A stretch of DNA of 64,000 bases, from positions 5,332,001 to 5,396,000 of the forward strand of contig CM038468.1 of assembly GCA_021464415.1 (NCBI GenBank), written 5' to 3'. The number at the start of each line of letters is the position of its first letter. The first letter of the stretch is position 1. The DNA comes from Lonicera japonica (lineage: Eukaryota; Streptophyta; Magnoliopsida; Dipsacales; Caprifoliaceae). A program made the position numbers and the translations under genes. Of this stretch, positions 11,990-23,900 are shown piece by piece. The notes beneath the pieces are model-generated. The model was not told the origin of the DNA and did not search any database. It worked only from the letters and a program-made list of their open reading frames with translations.

Positions 11990-12176
11990 GCCACATGTAA
12001 AAACCATTACTATGTCTGTTACAGAAATAAAAATATTTTCGGACATAATTAATTGAATATAGTAACAGCTATTGTTAATTCTGTAACGGACTTTGCACAT
12101 TACAAGCCAGTAACGGACATAAACCGTTATAGGTCAAAAAAAGTGACCGTTACTAATTCCCTGTTTTGGTGTAGTG
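11990..12176. mobile_element. Right end of a second CACTA family
   Basis: The stretch ends CCTGTTTTGGTGTAGTG, the inverted form of a CACTACACC terminus. Subterminal GTAACGG/CCGTTAC-type repeats precede it (12010-12160). The sub-repeats differ from those of the element at 7813/42176, so it is another family. The left end is not visible because of the gap. Confidence 0.6.
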
Positions 12177-12314
12177 ACATATATATTTAAAAATAAAATT
12201 TAAGCCTACTATTAAAAAAAATTGAAAAAATTAGACCCGGGCTACAGTCTGGGGTAGCCAAGGCATGGCTACGCCCCTGAGGTCAAGTCTCTCAATTTAA
12301 ATACAAATACATAA

Positions 12315-12415
12315 AACCCACCCCCAAAACCCTCCCTTGGGAGACTCGAAATGAAATATCTCGCAGGATCGGTTGGATGCTTTCCCAACTAAGCTAGTCG
12401 ACTTGTACATGTTGA
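12315..12415 (-). mobile_element. tRNA-derived SINE-like head (minus)
   Basis: Read on the minus strand there is a box A-like TAGCTTAGTTGGGAA and about 35 bases on a box B-like TTTCGAGTCTCC, as in RNA polymerase III promoters of tRNA-derived SINEs. No cloverleaf was established and no target duplications were found. Confidence 0.45.
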
Positions 12416-12902
12416 TTATCTTGGTTATATCATGCTTCAGGTTACATAGTAACTTTGTGCATAACATTTTATCTGTGGAAGAAACTTGTACAATCCTTTA
12501 TAACAAACTGAGGAAGAAGCTCGTACAATCCTTTATAACAAAGCCTCACAAGCTGGACTTGTTTCGTTCCTACCGTCTTAATTCTTAAAATAGGTTTTGG
12601 GCTTCCTATTTATTTATTCTATCACTTTGCAAAACTTGTAGGCCGTTTTCCGAAGTTCATTTATCAGACTCGTCGTTGGCGAACCTTCAAATTTATACCT
12701 AATATCAGGAAAATTTATCAACTATTTTATTTCTAAAATATTTAACAAATTTTAAAAAAATCATGTTCTCTTCCATTCTTTTCAACTCTCGAGCATAATG
12801 CCGAGAATCAAATTTCTTGTTAAATTTTCAATCGAATATCGAAAAATAGATTTTTTTTTCCCATTTCGTAGTCTCGGTAAGTGTGTTTAATTACGGTAAT
12901 AA

Positions 12903-12924
12903 ATTATTATTATTATTATTATTT
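12903..12924. repeat. (ATT)n microsatellite
   Basis: About seven uninterrupted ATT units. Confidence 0.9.
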
Positions 12925-13351
12925 TAGGTGAAAGAAAAGGAAGAAAACAAACAACAGAGCGGAATATGGACCAAGTAAAGATATCTAAATTAGAAACTTG
13001 TACTCAAAGAATATGTAATAGCAGTAGTTGATGCATACTGTTGATTGAAAATTTAATTCCCTTTAAATGCAGCCTAGCTGTAATTAGTCCATCCCCCCGT
13101 CAAATCTCCTTGGGGATAAAAATATCCTGAAAATCATGTCTCATGAAGAGATGGCTACATAATGCACCAAAGATTCGGACTATTAATTGCTAATCTTCAA
13201 ATAAATTTTCATTCAAAAAATATTATTTTATTTTTCAAATGTGAGATGAACCTCGGTGAAACAGTTTATTCTAAAACCTTTTTTCTTTTCTTTTTTTTTA
13301 GAGCAATTTTACATGCGTCCAAATTCGTTTCGAGATTTGTGTCATGAAGAC

Positions 13352-13532
13352 GGTCAAATATTCTAGAAAAAGAATGAATTGGATGATCTCAATTGATACA
13401 GGAAGACCCTATTTATATATGGGGATATACAAAAGGGAAAAAGGTAACTGATTAGAACTAAACAAGCCTAATTTATCTCCTACTCAACTAAGGAAATATA
13501 ACATAATAAGGAAACACAATTATATTTTAACA
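13352..13532 (-). repeat. Copia 3' LTR
   Basis: On the minus strand it begins TGTTAAAATATAATTGTG and ends at a mutated CC (CA in the other LTR). It differs from 15700-15886 by a few substitutions and short indels. Confidence 0.9.
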
Positions 13533-13539
13533 TTCCCCC

Positions 13540-15497
13540 TCAAATTGGTGCATAGATATCGAACATGCCCAACTTGCTAAGTGACTCATAAAACGCTCTG
13601 CTGGAAATTCCCTTTGTGATGATATCTGCAAGCTGCTCTTCAGTGTAGACAAAAGGAAAGCTAACAAGGTTGATATATATCTTCTCCTTTATAAAATGAC
13701 GATCAACCTCCACGTGCTTAGTACGATCATGCTGCACTGGATTCTGTGATATATCAATAACTACCTTGTTGTCACAGTACAACTGCATAGCATTTTTAGG
13801 TTCAAAACCAAAATCACACATCAAATATTTTAACCACAGCAATTCACATACTCCATGAGCCATTCCTTTATACTCAGTCTCAGCACCAGATCTAGCCACA
13901 ACTTTCTGTTTCTTACTCTTCCATGTAACAAGATTACCTCCTACAAAGGTAAAGTATCCTGATGTTGACCTTCTATCAGTGATACTCCCGACCAAATTCG
14001 CATCTGTGAAGCCACAAACTTCGAGACAGTCGTTGTGTTTAAAAAACATCACTCCTCTGCTTGGAGACGACTTCAAGTATCTCAAAATTTTAACTACGGC
14101 ATCCATGTGACTCTCACTTGGATTATGCATGAACTGACTTACCACACTAATGGCATACGCGACATCTGGCCTGGCATACGCGACATCTTTGATGGAGACC
14201 TCGATCAGTAGGTATCTAGTCCGGATACTTTGCTAAACAATGATCCTGTTCAATAGGAGTGTCAACATGTTTGCAATCCAACATACCAGTCTCTGCTAAC
14301 AAGTCAAGAATGTATTTTCTCTGGCACAGGTAGATCCCTTCACTCCCCCTAGCTACTTCAATCCTTAAGAAATACTTAAGTTCACCTGAGTCCTTCATGT
14401 CAAACTCGAAGGCCAACTGTCTTTGCAATCTATCAATCTCAACAGTATCATCACCAGTGATCACCATATTATCAACGTAAATAATCAAAGCTGTTACCTT
14501 CCCTTGTTGGTGCTTGATGAACAAGGTATGGTCTGGGTTGTTTTGTTTATAACCCACCTTCTTCATGAATTGTGAGAACCTTCCAAACCATGCACGAGGT
14601 GACTGTTTAAGTCCATCTAGTGATTTCTCCAATTTACAAACAAAATTGCTAGGATAAGCTACCATATACCCTGGTGGAAGAGCCATGTAAACTTCCTCAG
14701 CTAATTCTCCATGGAAAAACGAGTTCTTGACATCAAATTGCCGAAGAGGCTAGTTAAAATTCGCCGCAAATGATAATAGGATCCAAACAGTATTCATTTT
14801 TACGACAGGAGCAAATGTCTCATCCTAATCTATCCCATACGTTTGAGTGAACCCCTGAGCTACAAGTTGGACATTATACCGATTTAGAGAACTATCCGCA
14901 TTATGCTTTACGGTAAACACCCAACGACAACCTATAGCCTTCTTGCCTTGTGGCGGAAGTACAAGTTGCCAGGTATTATTTTTCTGTAATGCCTCCATCT
15001 CTTCCTCCATTGCCCTCCTCCACTTAGGATTATCTAAGGCATTCTGCACTTTGTTAGGAATTGATACATCAGATATTTGATTCACAAATGACTCATATGA
15101 CTTTGATAATCTATTAGTGGAAATATAATTGGCAACTGGATACTTTGATTTTGCATGAAGGGGAGGTTCATATATATCTTTTGGGTGGCTGACCACAGGT
15201 TAACCAACTGGTAACACATTAGACTCATTACTACTAGTACTAGTGGAGGGACATACCTCAAACGGTGATCTTCAATACTAGGAAGTTGTGGATTGAAGGT
15301 ATGAGCAATAGTATAGGAAGCAAATGTGACTTGAACGTTTGGTGTTTGAACCTGGATGCTATCTGGAGTTTCTGTTTTCGAGTGAACTTGAGGATTAAGT
15401 GTCTCAATTGGAATTGAAACCTCAACTGGAACTGAAATTGAAATCTCAACTTTGTGTACCTGTATATCATCTTATCCCTGTGAATTTTCGTCATCAC
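13540..15497 (-). pseudogene. Copia pol remnant (RT and RNase H)
   Basis: Three minus-strand pieces make up the C-terminal part of a copia polyprotein. About 14825-15196 has the start of the RVT_2 domain (WRRAMEEEMEALQKNNTW, GCRWVFTVKHN). 14216-14686 has KSLDGLKQSPRAW and the active-site block as IIYVDNMVI, where the second Asp of YVDD is Asn. 13540-14145 has the RNase H part (CGFTDANLVGS, CDNKVVIDISQNP, KHVEVDRHFIKEKI). In-frame stops near 14827 and 14750 and a frame change near 14150-14215 separate them. Loss of the YVDD Asp and the stops make it non-functional. Confidence 0.9.
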
Positions 15498-15687
15498 TAC
15501 GAGTTAGTCAACAATATATATCATAATCTTCAACACTCCCACTCACGTGCAACCCCCACTCGCACGTGGAGAGACAAACCAAACTGGTGCACTTTGTGCA
15601 CAAACAATAATGTGCATATTGCACAAACGTAAAGGGGGAAACAAATGCAAGCAAGAGGATTTGAACCCGAGACCTTGCAAAAATTTA

Positions 15688-15699
15688 GCTCTGATACCA
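15688..15699 (-). other. Copia primer binding site
   Basis: On the minus strand TGGTATCAGAGC follows directly after the 5' LTR and is complementary to the 3' end of plant initiator tRNA-Met, the usual copia primer. Confidence 0.88.
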
Positions 15700-15886
15700 T
15701 GTCAAATATTCTAGAAAGAGAATGAATTGTATTGAATTGGATGATCTCAATTGATACAGGAAAACCCTATTTATAAGGATATACAAAAGGAAAAAAGGGA
15801 ACAGATTAGAACTAAACAAGCCTAATTTGTCTCCTACTCAACTAAGGAAATATAACATAATAAGGAAACACAATTATATTTTAACA
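15700..15886 (-). repeat. Copia 5' LTR
   Basis: It spans TGTTAAAA to ATTTGACA on the minus strand and pairs with 13352-13532. Confidence 0.92.
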
Positions 15887-16149
15887 AAGACCACTTGTTG
15901 TATGCTGGTTACTTAAGCCTTAAAACTTATTTGAAATGTATATCATTCGGTTTAACAAAAATGACTTTATTAGGTCTACTTATTCGAAATTTAGAGGTGT
16001 GGTGTTAAAAAGTAAGCTTTTTTACTTTAAAAGGAAAAAGCAGGTGCGTGGGAATATATACATTTATAGAGATTAACGTCGGTGCCTAACTGGTGTTGGA
16101 TCATGTCACAGATGAAGTTAATAAAGTCGATAATCTTATATTGGGGTAA

Positions 16150-16294
16150 TGCTCAAACGTTTGAATCATGAAATTGTTGATCACAGTTCTTGCAATCATT
16201 AGCAATAACCACATCAGTCAGATCCTGCACCAGAAACAACCTACAAGCTTCCTTCAAAGCCAGCGTCTCACCCATCAATGCCGATGAGGCCATA
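16150..16294 (-). pseudogene. RNase H-like fragment of a LINE-type repeat
   Basis: A minus-strand reading frame MASSALMGETLALKEACR, then LFLVQDLTDVVIANDCK, has the pattern of plant RVT_3-type RNase H domains (E-x-x-A-L ... V-x-x-x-x-D-C). It ends in a stop after about 47 residues. Nothing else of such an element is seen nearby. It is immediately followed by CAGGGCTGGCCCGGAG, which resembles a hAT-type terminus. Confidence 0.45.
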
Positions 16295-17799
16295 ACACCC
16301 AGGGCTGGCCCGGAGTTTTGAGAGACTCTAGGCGAGCTTTTGTTTCGAGGCCTTTTTGTATATTTATCTAATATAACTCAAAAAAAGATTAAAAAAATAG
16401 CAGGGAGATTTAAAAAGTAACAAAAAACTAATTTAATTTCTTACTCGTATAGAATTTAGTTAAAATAAAAATTTTAAAAATAGTGTTTCATTCTACAGCT
16501 TGAAAAAAAAAATCGGGAAACAATAATTCATTCGATGTACTTTGGTTCAAAAACATGCCCTAAAGGCCACTGGACCAATTGACTTCTTTGTAAACTTCCT
16601 TCAACAAGAAATATTTTTATCTCCAATTGTGCAGTCAACAAATTCGTGAATCGGTTGTACACAATAAAGATGAACTGTGCAAGGGCATAAATCAAAACTC
16701 TAAGGAGAATCATAAACTTAACACACACGCAATAAGAGATTTGTTGTATATGATGGTTATCCTAACCAATGAATAATAGGTCTAAAGTACGTTCACCCTT
16801 TTTGGGGTTATACTTTTCATATACTATGCTGAAGAACAATGGAGTACTACAAGAGATTTGGCTATGGTGTTTTTAAAGGTCGTGTGTCAAATCCCTATTT
16901 TTGGTGCACCCTTCTCCTAATTTATTTAGGTTTGAGTTTGCTCTCACGATTGCGCGCCGATCAAGCATGATGATGTATGATCGGCCTGGTTCTTGGTGTG
17001 TCAAAGATAATCGACACTTTGATCTTTACCACCTGCTTTGTTCGGCAATTATATTTTTATGCTTTCACAATAATGATAACACTTTTCTATAAATGGACAA
17101 ACAATTATACATAAAGATTTATAAATTAAGAATTATTTTTCTTTATTAGTTTTGCCAAATTAAAATTTAAATATTAACAGTTGACAAAAAAAATATTAAT
17201 TAATATTATAATGAAACATATGTTTCATAAAGATTTATAAATTAAGAACTATTATTATTATTATCTATTAATTATTACCTTTTACTAGTTTTCCTATTTT
17301 ACCTTATCATAAGGGCCTTATTACCAATATAATGTACAACTTTTCAAAGTAGTACTATATCTTGACAAAGAAAATATTAATTTGGCAATATGGCTACCCT
17401 ATCATAATGATATAGGGAAAATATATATATGTTAGTAATAAGATTAGAAACTGCAATCATTTGATAAATATTTATACAATTCTAATAATTAATCAAGTTA
17501 ACTCATTGTTTATTTTTAAAATTTTAAGTTAAATCTATGCGTCTGCACACATTGCTACACTTTGACCCATGATATTGATTACATTTCTCATAAAAGTCAC
17601 AGGAAATAGGGATATTCTATTTACACCACCAAAATTACATAAAGCTATTTCAAGCAAAAAAAGTACAAAAATGAACTACACACTCCTCAATTTTTTGTGG
17701 TAAAATTTAGAAAGATGTATAATGTTTCAAGGAAAAAAATATAATAATTAAATTATTTTAGAATTAAGATCTTTGTGCTATACTAAGCGCATGTAATTA
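16295..17799. other. AT-rich intergenic DNA, nothing recognised
   Basis: Only short open frames without recognisable content are present. The strings ATAAAGATTTATAAATTAAGAA occur twice in nearby positions (about 17110 and 17225), a small direct repeat. Confidence 0.6.
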
Positions 17800-18803
17800 T
17801 ATTATGTTTTAAGGTTGTTGAGGGCCAAAAATAAATGAGCTCTTTTGGGCCAGAATGTACTGTGGGCCAAGGATAAATAGCCCAAGGTTGACACTTCCTG
17901 CTTCTTGTGATGGGCCCATCCCATCTGGCTTATCAGAGATCCTCCTGGCCGAGGTGGTCGTAACGGCATAGCATGCCAAGATGGTCATCCTTCAGCCGAG
18001 ATGGTTATGCTTATCTGTTGAGGATATCCTCACGTGTGGATAAAATGGTCCCGAAAAAGGTACAAGGTATAGGTCCACAAAATACTTGTAAAGTGTTGGA
18101 GCAGTATAAAAGTTTTAAGTTTTTAATCTTTTATTATTAACTATAATGGCGTAAACCCTAATTTTATACCTATAAATAGGAAGGGTATGGCTCATTACAA
18201 GGGTTTGAAATTCGCTGCAATTAATTCAAGGGAGAGAGAGAAAGAAAGTAAGCTGGTAGCATCCTTGTAATTTTATTATACTTTCAGCAAATACAATAAC
18301 ACAAACACAACGTGGACATATCGTCTGAACAATCATCAAATTGGCTGTAGGAACTATCCTTCAAACAAATTTTGGTCTTTTTCTCATATAATTTGATCAC
18401 ACCATGTTTAGATTCCATTCAGTGGATTTTGGCACCCACAATTGTATATGAGCAAAATATTGAAATACTTGTACATATATTTTGGTTATTTTTTGTAAAT
18501 TATTCAAATATTAAATGTCCAGTCGTTTTCTTAACTCGACTACATATTATGGAATTTAGTATAATAATTCAATGAAGAATTGCTGAATTTGGTATGGTAT
18601 TACAATTTCGGCCAATCTTTACTGAATTATGCATCTCATATTCGACAAGAAGTTACAAAAATAGTAGAGAAAATTTGGCATTGTATTGGGGAATGAAGAA
18701 AATAAACTACACCTTCTATATTTGGACATTTTATTACAAAATAACCAAAATATATGTATAAATAATTTTAGATTTTGTTCATAAACAACCTTAAAACATA
18801 ATG
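17800..18803. mobile_element. Inverted-repeat element split by an LTR-like insertion
   Basis: ATTATGTTTTAAGGTTGT at 17800 returns as its exact inverted complement at 18786-18803. The inner arms (18444-18520 and 18720-18784) are also inverted copies, sharing ACATATATTTTGGTTATTTT. The outer part of the left arm (17800-17818) is separated from its inner part (from 18443) by 17819-18442. This looks like a long-armed MITE. Its superfamily is not clear, since no target duplication was identified. Confidence 0.6.
17819..18442 (+). mobile_element. LTR-like insertion (possible solo LTR)
   Basis: A 624-bp sequence starting TGAGGGCC and ending GGCACCCACA. The imperfect 5-bp flanks GTTGT and ATTGT fit an LTR insertion. 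It contains a TATA-like CTATAAATAGG at about 18171. It interrupts the left arm of the inverted-repeat element. No second LTR, primer site or coding sequence is seen. Confidence 0.5.
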
Positions 18804-19595
18804 TAAAGGCTTGATTTTTCAAAAAAAATTAATAGAGGTCTCTCTCCCTTTAATGCTTTACTTTTTAATTTGTGTATGAGTTTGAATGAGAGGAAAGAGA
18901 GAAAGAGGGGGAAATTTAAATTTTGAATTTTATTTAGTTAAAAACATCCCGGGGTATCTAGTGATTAGGTTGTAACATGTGGCACATGCACAATCAACTA
19001 TTCAAAAAATATGTTAAATTTTATCCGCACAATTTGTTATCACTTATACATTTTTAAGATTAAAAAATAATGACCCTTTATTATATAGAATGTCGTAACT
19101 TATGCCAAATACACTATCAATCATTCAACAACCATTCAAAAAGCATTTTCAATCTCAATCATACAATTATTTATCCTTTATATATTTTTGAGATTTAAAA
19201 ATCATTGCCCGTTATTATATAGATATTTCAAAAAATATATTATACTTTTATGGCGGTTTTAAGTATACGGTGGTTTTAAATTAAAAAAAATAGTGTAAAG
19301 GGATGGTTGTTGCACCTCTTAAGTCTGAATGGCTAGTCCTATTAGACTTAAGAGATTTAAATTTTGTTTGGTTTGTTTAAAAATTCAGATCTGAACACTC
19401 ATTTTGACTGTTAAAAAATAAGATGCAATCTCACCCGTTAAGTTTGAAATCTTAATTTTTTAAAAAATAAACTACTTTTGTCCTTATCTTTTTAAATATA
19501 ATCATATTTATAAAATAAGTGAATAATGGTAAATTTATTCAAAAAACATTTGTTTAATATTTAGATGTAATATGTTTAAACAAATAAAAGCTATT
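18804..19595. other. AT-rich intergenic DNA
   Basis: No coding region recognised. Small direct repeats are present (for example blocks around 18990-19090 resemble 19120-19210). Confidence 0.5.
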
Positions 19596-19599
19596 CAGA

Positions 19600-20000
19600 T
19601 ATAGCCATGAATCGAGTGAGATATGGCCTTATAAAAATGAGTTCGTTAAAAAAAGTGATTTTTTATGAACTTTGTCAGCCATTTCGAGGCATTTAAGTTG
19701 CTTATTATTGAATATTATTAGTGCATTTATAATTTATGTTGCAAGAATTTTTCAACCTTATGTGAATCGTATCATTTGGATGTGTATCGAGTGAGATATG
19801 GCCTTGTGAAAATGGGTTCGTGAAACTTTCTTTTTAAACAAGTGATTTTTTATCAACTTTGGCAGCAGTTTCAAGGCATTTAAAGTGCTTATTATTGTAA
19901 TTATAATCTATGTTGTAAGAGCTTTCCAACCATATATAAATCGCATCATTTAGATGTGAATCGAGTGTGATATGGGCTTATAAAAATGGGTTCGTTTTCA
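19600..20000. repeat. ~175-bp tandem repeat, about 2.2 copies
   Basis: The block GAATCGAGTGAGATATGGCC recurs in slightly changed form with its ATCGAG core at 19611, 19786 and 19960, giving periods of 175 and 174 bp. Each is followed by a GGGTTCGT-like stretch and, in the first two units, a GTGATTTTTTAT block. No coding sense is evident. Confidence 0.8.
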
Positions 20001-20198
20001 TTTAAATCTAGCCACATGAGTATTTTTGATATTAAAAAAAGAACTTAACGGTTTGATTTTTTGACCGGACAAAATCCATCCAAATAGGTATCAAAGGAGA
20101 ATTAATGCAAACTTTGGGTGCCAAAGTAGAATAAAAGTAAATAAATAGGGTCAAAAAGTAAATCACCCATCAAAAAATACATTTTTCATATTTAAAAC

Positions 20199-20639
20199 TA
20201 GGCCTGGCAACGGGCCGTGTACGGGTCAGTTTTGTGTCGGCTTAAAATCGTGTCGAGTGAAAAGTGCCTCCACCCATACACGACCCGTTTAATTAACGAA
20301 TGACACAATCCGATTTGTTTAACCCGTTTAAGATAAACGGTTCGATTCGGATCGTATACGAATAACATTTAGTGACCCGCTAATAATTCAAATAAGTAAT
20401 TTATATATATATAAATTATATTTGGGTTACATTGGTTTACACGACCCAAAATCGACTCGTATATATTCTTACGAGGTTAAACGAGTTTTATTCGGGTCTC
20501 ACGAATATACACGAAATCGACTCGTTTAATAAACGGGTTTGACAGGTCAACCCGATTATGACCCGCACCCGTTAAGGGTTCACCCAAACCCGGTAAATTC
20601 GTGTCGATTCCGTGTCCGTGTTATAAATTGCCAGGCCTA
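20199..20639. mobile_element. hAT-type MITE with TAGGCCTGGCAA termini
   Basis: A 441-bp element with perfect 12-bp inverted termini TAGGCCTGGCAA and TTGCCAGGCCTA. It is flanked by 8-bp near-duplications TTTAAAAC (20191-20198) and TTCAAAAC (20640-20647). The interior is rich in CGGGT/ACCCG motifs (ACGACCC, CCCGTTTAA). No transposase. A decayed relative lies at 33154. Confidence 0.85.
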
Positions 20640-20902
20640 TTCAAAACTATTGTTATAATTCTAAATTCAATATTCAAATTCATTAACAATAAAACAAATT
20701 CACTGACTTTTTCTCAAAATAGCATAATCGAAAATAATCGAGTTTGGGCGGGCGCATGCAAATTTGAAATTTTGTATACGTATATGACCTGTCCACAGGG
20801 TGGGCTATCGGCGTGCGACGGAAAGTGCATCAATCCACCAATTAGGGCATACATCATTCCAGGGCACATTTCAGCCCAAGAAATAGCCAAATAAGGGGAA
20901 TA

Positions 20903-23900
20903 ATGAAGACAAGATCGAGATCCTGTATTAACAATGGTGATGGCAAGATGAAGAATGGGAAAATCCACAAGCCAGTTCCCAACACGGGAGTCAATTCATC
21001 AGAAGTTAACCCAGCCAAATTGTCGAGGCTTGACACCCGGAGTTGTGCGGACGAGCAAATCGAAAAGGAAAATGAGAGTTTTGATGAGTTAGTAGAGGAG
21101 CATGAACAACAGGTACTTTCACTCGGAGTAATTTATTTGTTTCTTTGGAAGCGAAAAATATCAAAATGTTGTCTTTGCACTAAAATGAACTTTGAATTTG
21201 ATCTTACCAGTTTAAGGGGAGTAGAAAAAACAAGAATAAGAAGCTATTGATTGCAAAGAGAACTAAGTTTGACGTTGAAGGTGGTGGTTCGTTGGAATTG
21301 GAGACCCATAAGGATGAAGTTCTATCCGATGATTATTGTGACCAGAAAGTTACTGTAACCGAGAGTATGTTCAAGTCGTTTCTTGTATGATATATTTTGA
21401 TGGTAATAGTATCCGAATAGGTTTATTAAACTGATACGTAACATTATGGGACGGGCCAAAAACTGATGTGTATGGTTGATAGTGATAAGTATCAGTATCG
21501 GCTGTTTTTCAAAACCATAAATTTAACTGTTTGAAGATTGAGTCTTCATGCTTCTGATCTCGACAAACATCTATCAGTTAGACTCTTGGTTTTGAACAGC
21601 AGTACATATGATGTATCTGATATGTGTTAATGTGTCATGTCCTGATTGGTTCCTACACCAACGTGCATTGGGGACATGCAATGGAATATGAGGGCCAAAG
21701 ACCTTATTTATCGGTAGGTGTCGTATGTTCGTAAAACCATATAGACTGTTCTCAAAAAAATTATTTCTTCAAGGTTTCGTGGTGGTTGATAATTTCTAGA
21801 TTTCCTTATCGGGATTAAAAAGATTAATGCAGTAAGCATATTTATAGGCATGTTAATTCATTTTGTGACACCAGCCAGAGTGTATGGTTTGTGTAGATAG
21901 ATGGACACACCTTTTAGAAACAAGTTGGTATATATACTATCCTATTTCCATCTCCTACATTTCAAAGTCATTGCAAAAATATATCTTGCTTTGTTGACTG
22001 GTTATGAAACCAGTGTCTAAAAAACAACTTGTTCATTCTTGATTCTTTTTCTCTATTTATAGTTGCTCAGCTGTTTTGTTAGTTATTTCTCAAGAAGTGT
22101 GGTGACAACACAAATTGCTTTTAAAAACCTAACAATATCACCTTTCTTGGATAAATCATTTCAAACTTTGAGAAAGAACTTATACATTTTTTTTTCTCAC
22201 CGTAGATTCTTACTGTTCAATTTCTCCTACCACGTAACATGCATTTTGCTCTTATAGAGTTTGATCTGCTTTCATTTTATAGAATTGCAAGTGGGTGTAT
22301 TAAACAATGTCTCTGAATGTTAATGCCATGCCCTATTCTAGTAACAGTGATCAAATTAGAATACCTCATCTCTCCAAGGAAATTATCTTCAACATCCTTG
22401 TTCTCCTTCCTGCTGAGATAATTCATGATGTGATTAGGTATGTTAGTCCGGTTTGGTTTAACATTGTCCATGATCCTCATTGTATCACCGCACATCTTCT
22501 CAAGTCAACTACTGTCCTCTTTGTTCAAAGCAAGGATTCTCCAGAATTTTCTCATTCTGCAGAAGTGAGGGAAACTGATGTTAAGATAACCAAAATAGGG
22601 TATCCATTTTGTGGACCAGTTTATGCCAGCTGTGATGGTTTAGTATTATACAGCGATCTATTTAACCAGTGCATTTTACATGTTGCAAATCCTTTTACCA
22701 AGCAGCATGTTCGGCTCCCTTCATTGCAACCATTTAATGAATATCGTCTTCCTTCTCGTCATTGTGCATTAGTATATGTTGCATCTACAAGGGATTACAA
22801 AGTGGTTCATGCTTATCAGGGTGGCTACAAGCTTCGTCGCTGTTTAATTTTAACTCTAGGTATTGATAATGCATGGAGAGAGATTGAGAAGAAGGAATAT
22901 TTCGAAATGGATGGTCCAATTTTTGTTGGAAGGTTTGTGTACTGGAATTCCTTTGGCAATGATTCTATCATTTTAGTTTTAGATGTGGAAACCGAAGGAT
23001 TCCACGAAATTCATCCCCCAAAATTTCGTTGTGGGGGAATATTTAAGAAGTACATACCGATGGGGAGCTCTTTATCTCTTGTGGTTTCTCGTCCTGGGTT
23101 CTCGGTTAAGGCTTGGTGTGAGAACCTGCGTTTTCGACGCCCGAGGGTCCTCGTGGGCGGCAATTCCGTTGTTGTTTTGAAAATCGATTTTGAAAAGAAT
23201 AAGAGTCGCCAGTTTGTTTTACTAAACAAACAAAAAGGTTTGTGTAAAAGAGACGTATTTATGGACTAAATATTCTCTTATACACAATGTATGCGAAATC
23301 AGTTGATTCGAAGGTTCGGAGATTAAGTTACGAATCGGGAAAGTGTTAGGCACCTAATTCGCCCTTTCGGTCTCTTAAGTAGGATATGCGTGTGTTATAA
23401 TTTAGTTCTTGCATACCATTGCTATTACTTTATAGCTTTTCGTGCTTGTCTTAAAAATCGGGATTTTTGGGATGGGATGAAAACGATGTGTTTCCTAGTT
23501 CGCCCATGATTTTGAAAATAAGTGTGTATGTGATTTGAAAAAATGGAGTTTGATAATAATAGATGCAATGAAACAAGTGATTTTGTAAAGCATTGGGCTT
23601 TTCGAAAATTGATTCAATGTGGAATCTTATACTCGATATGATATGAGGTGACTTGACCGATCGTATACCATAATCTATTGATTAAACCGGTATAGATGGC
23701 ACTAGCGCTTTCATAATCGAGTATTTATCACACTCACACCGCAATATATGAGTTGGATTGGATATGTAGCGATTATCGATTCATTCATATAACAATACCG
23801 CTAATCCGAGCTTTTGAAAAAGTAAGAAAGTAATAATACTATTTTGGAATTGGATTAGGATTTATTATACGACTTTAGTTTTGAAAAACAATTTGAAAAG

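Larger units (their letters stand above)
13352..15886 (-). mobile_element. Defective Ty1/copia retrotransposon
   Basis: A 2.5-kb element on the minus strand. LTRs of 181 and 187 bp (13352-13532 and 15700-15886) are flanked by a perfect 5-bp duplication AAGAC (13347-13351, 15887-15891). The primer site complementary to initiator tRNA-Met follows the 5' LTR (minus TGGTATCAGAGC, about 15688-15699). A purine tract (minus GAGGGGGAA) precedes the 3' LTR. Only reverse transcriptase and RNase H parts are present; gag, protease and integrase are missing. It depends on other elements for movement. Confidence 0.92.

Noticed and set aside
12225..12285. GGCTACGCCCCTGA, resembling the right end of a hAT element.
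   Set aside because: No matching left terminus or 8-bp duplication was found; the other side may be lost in the gap.
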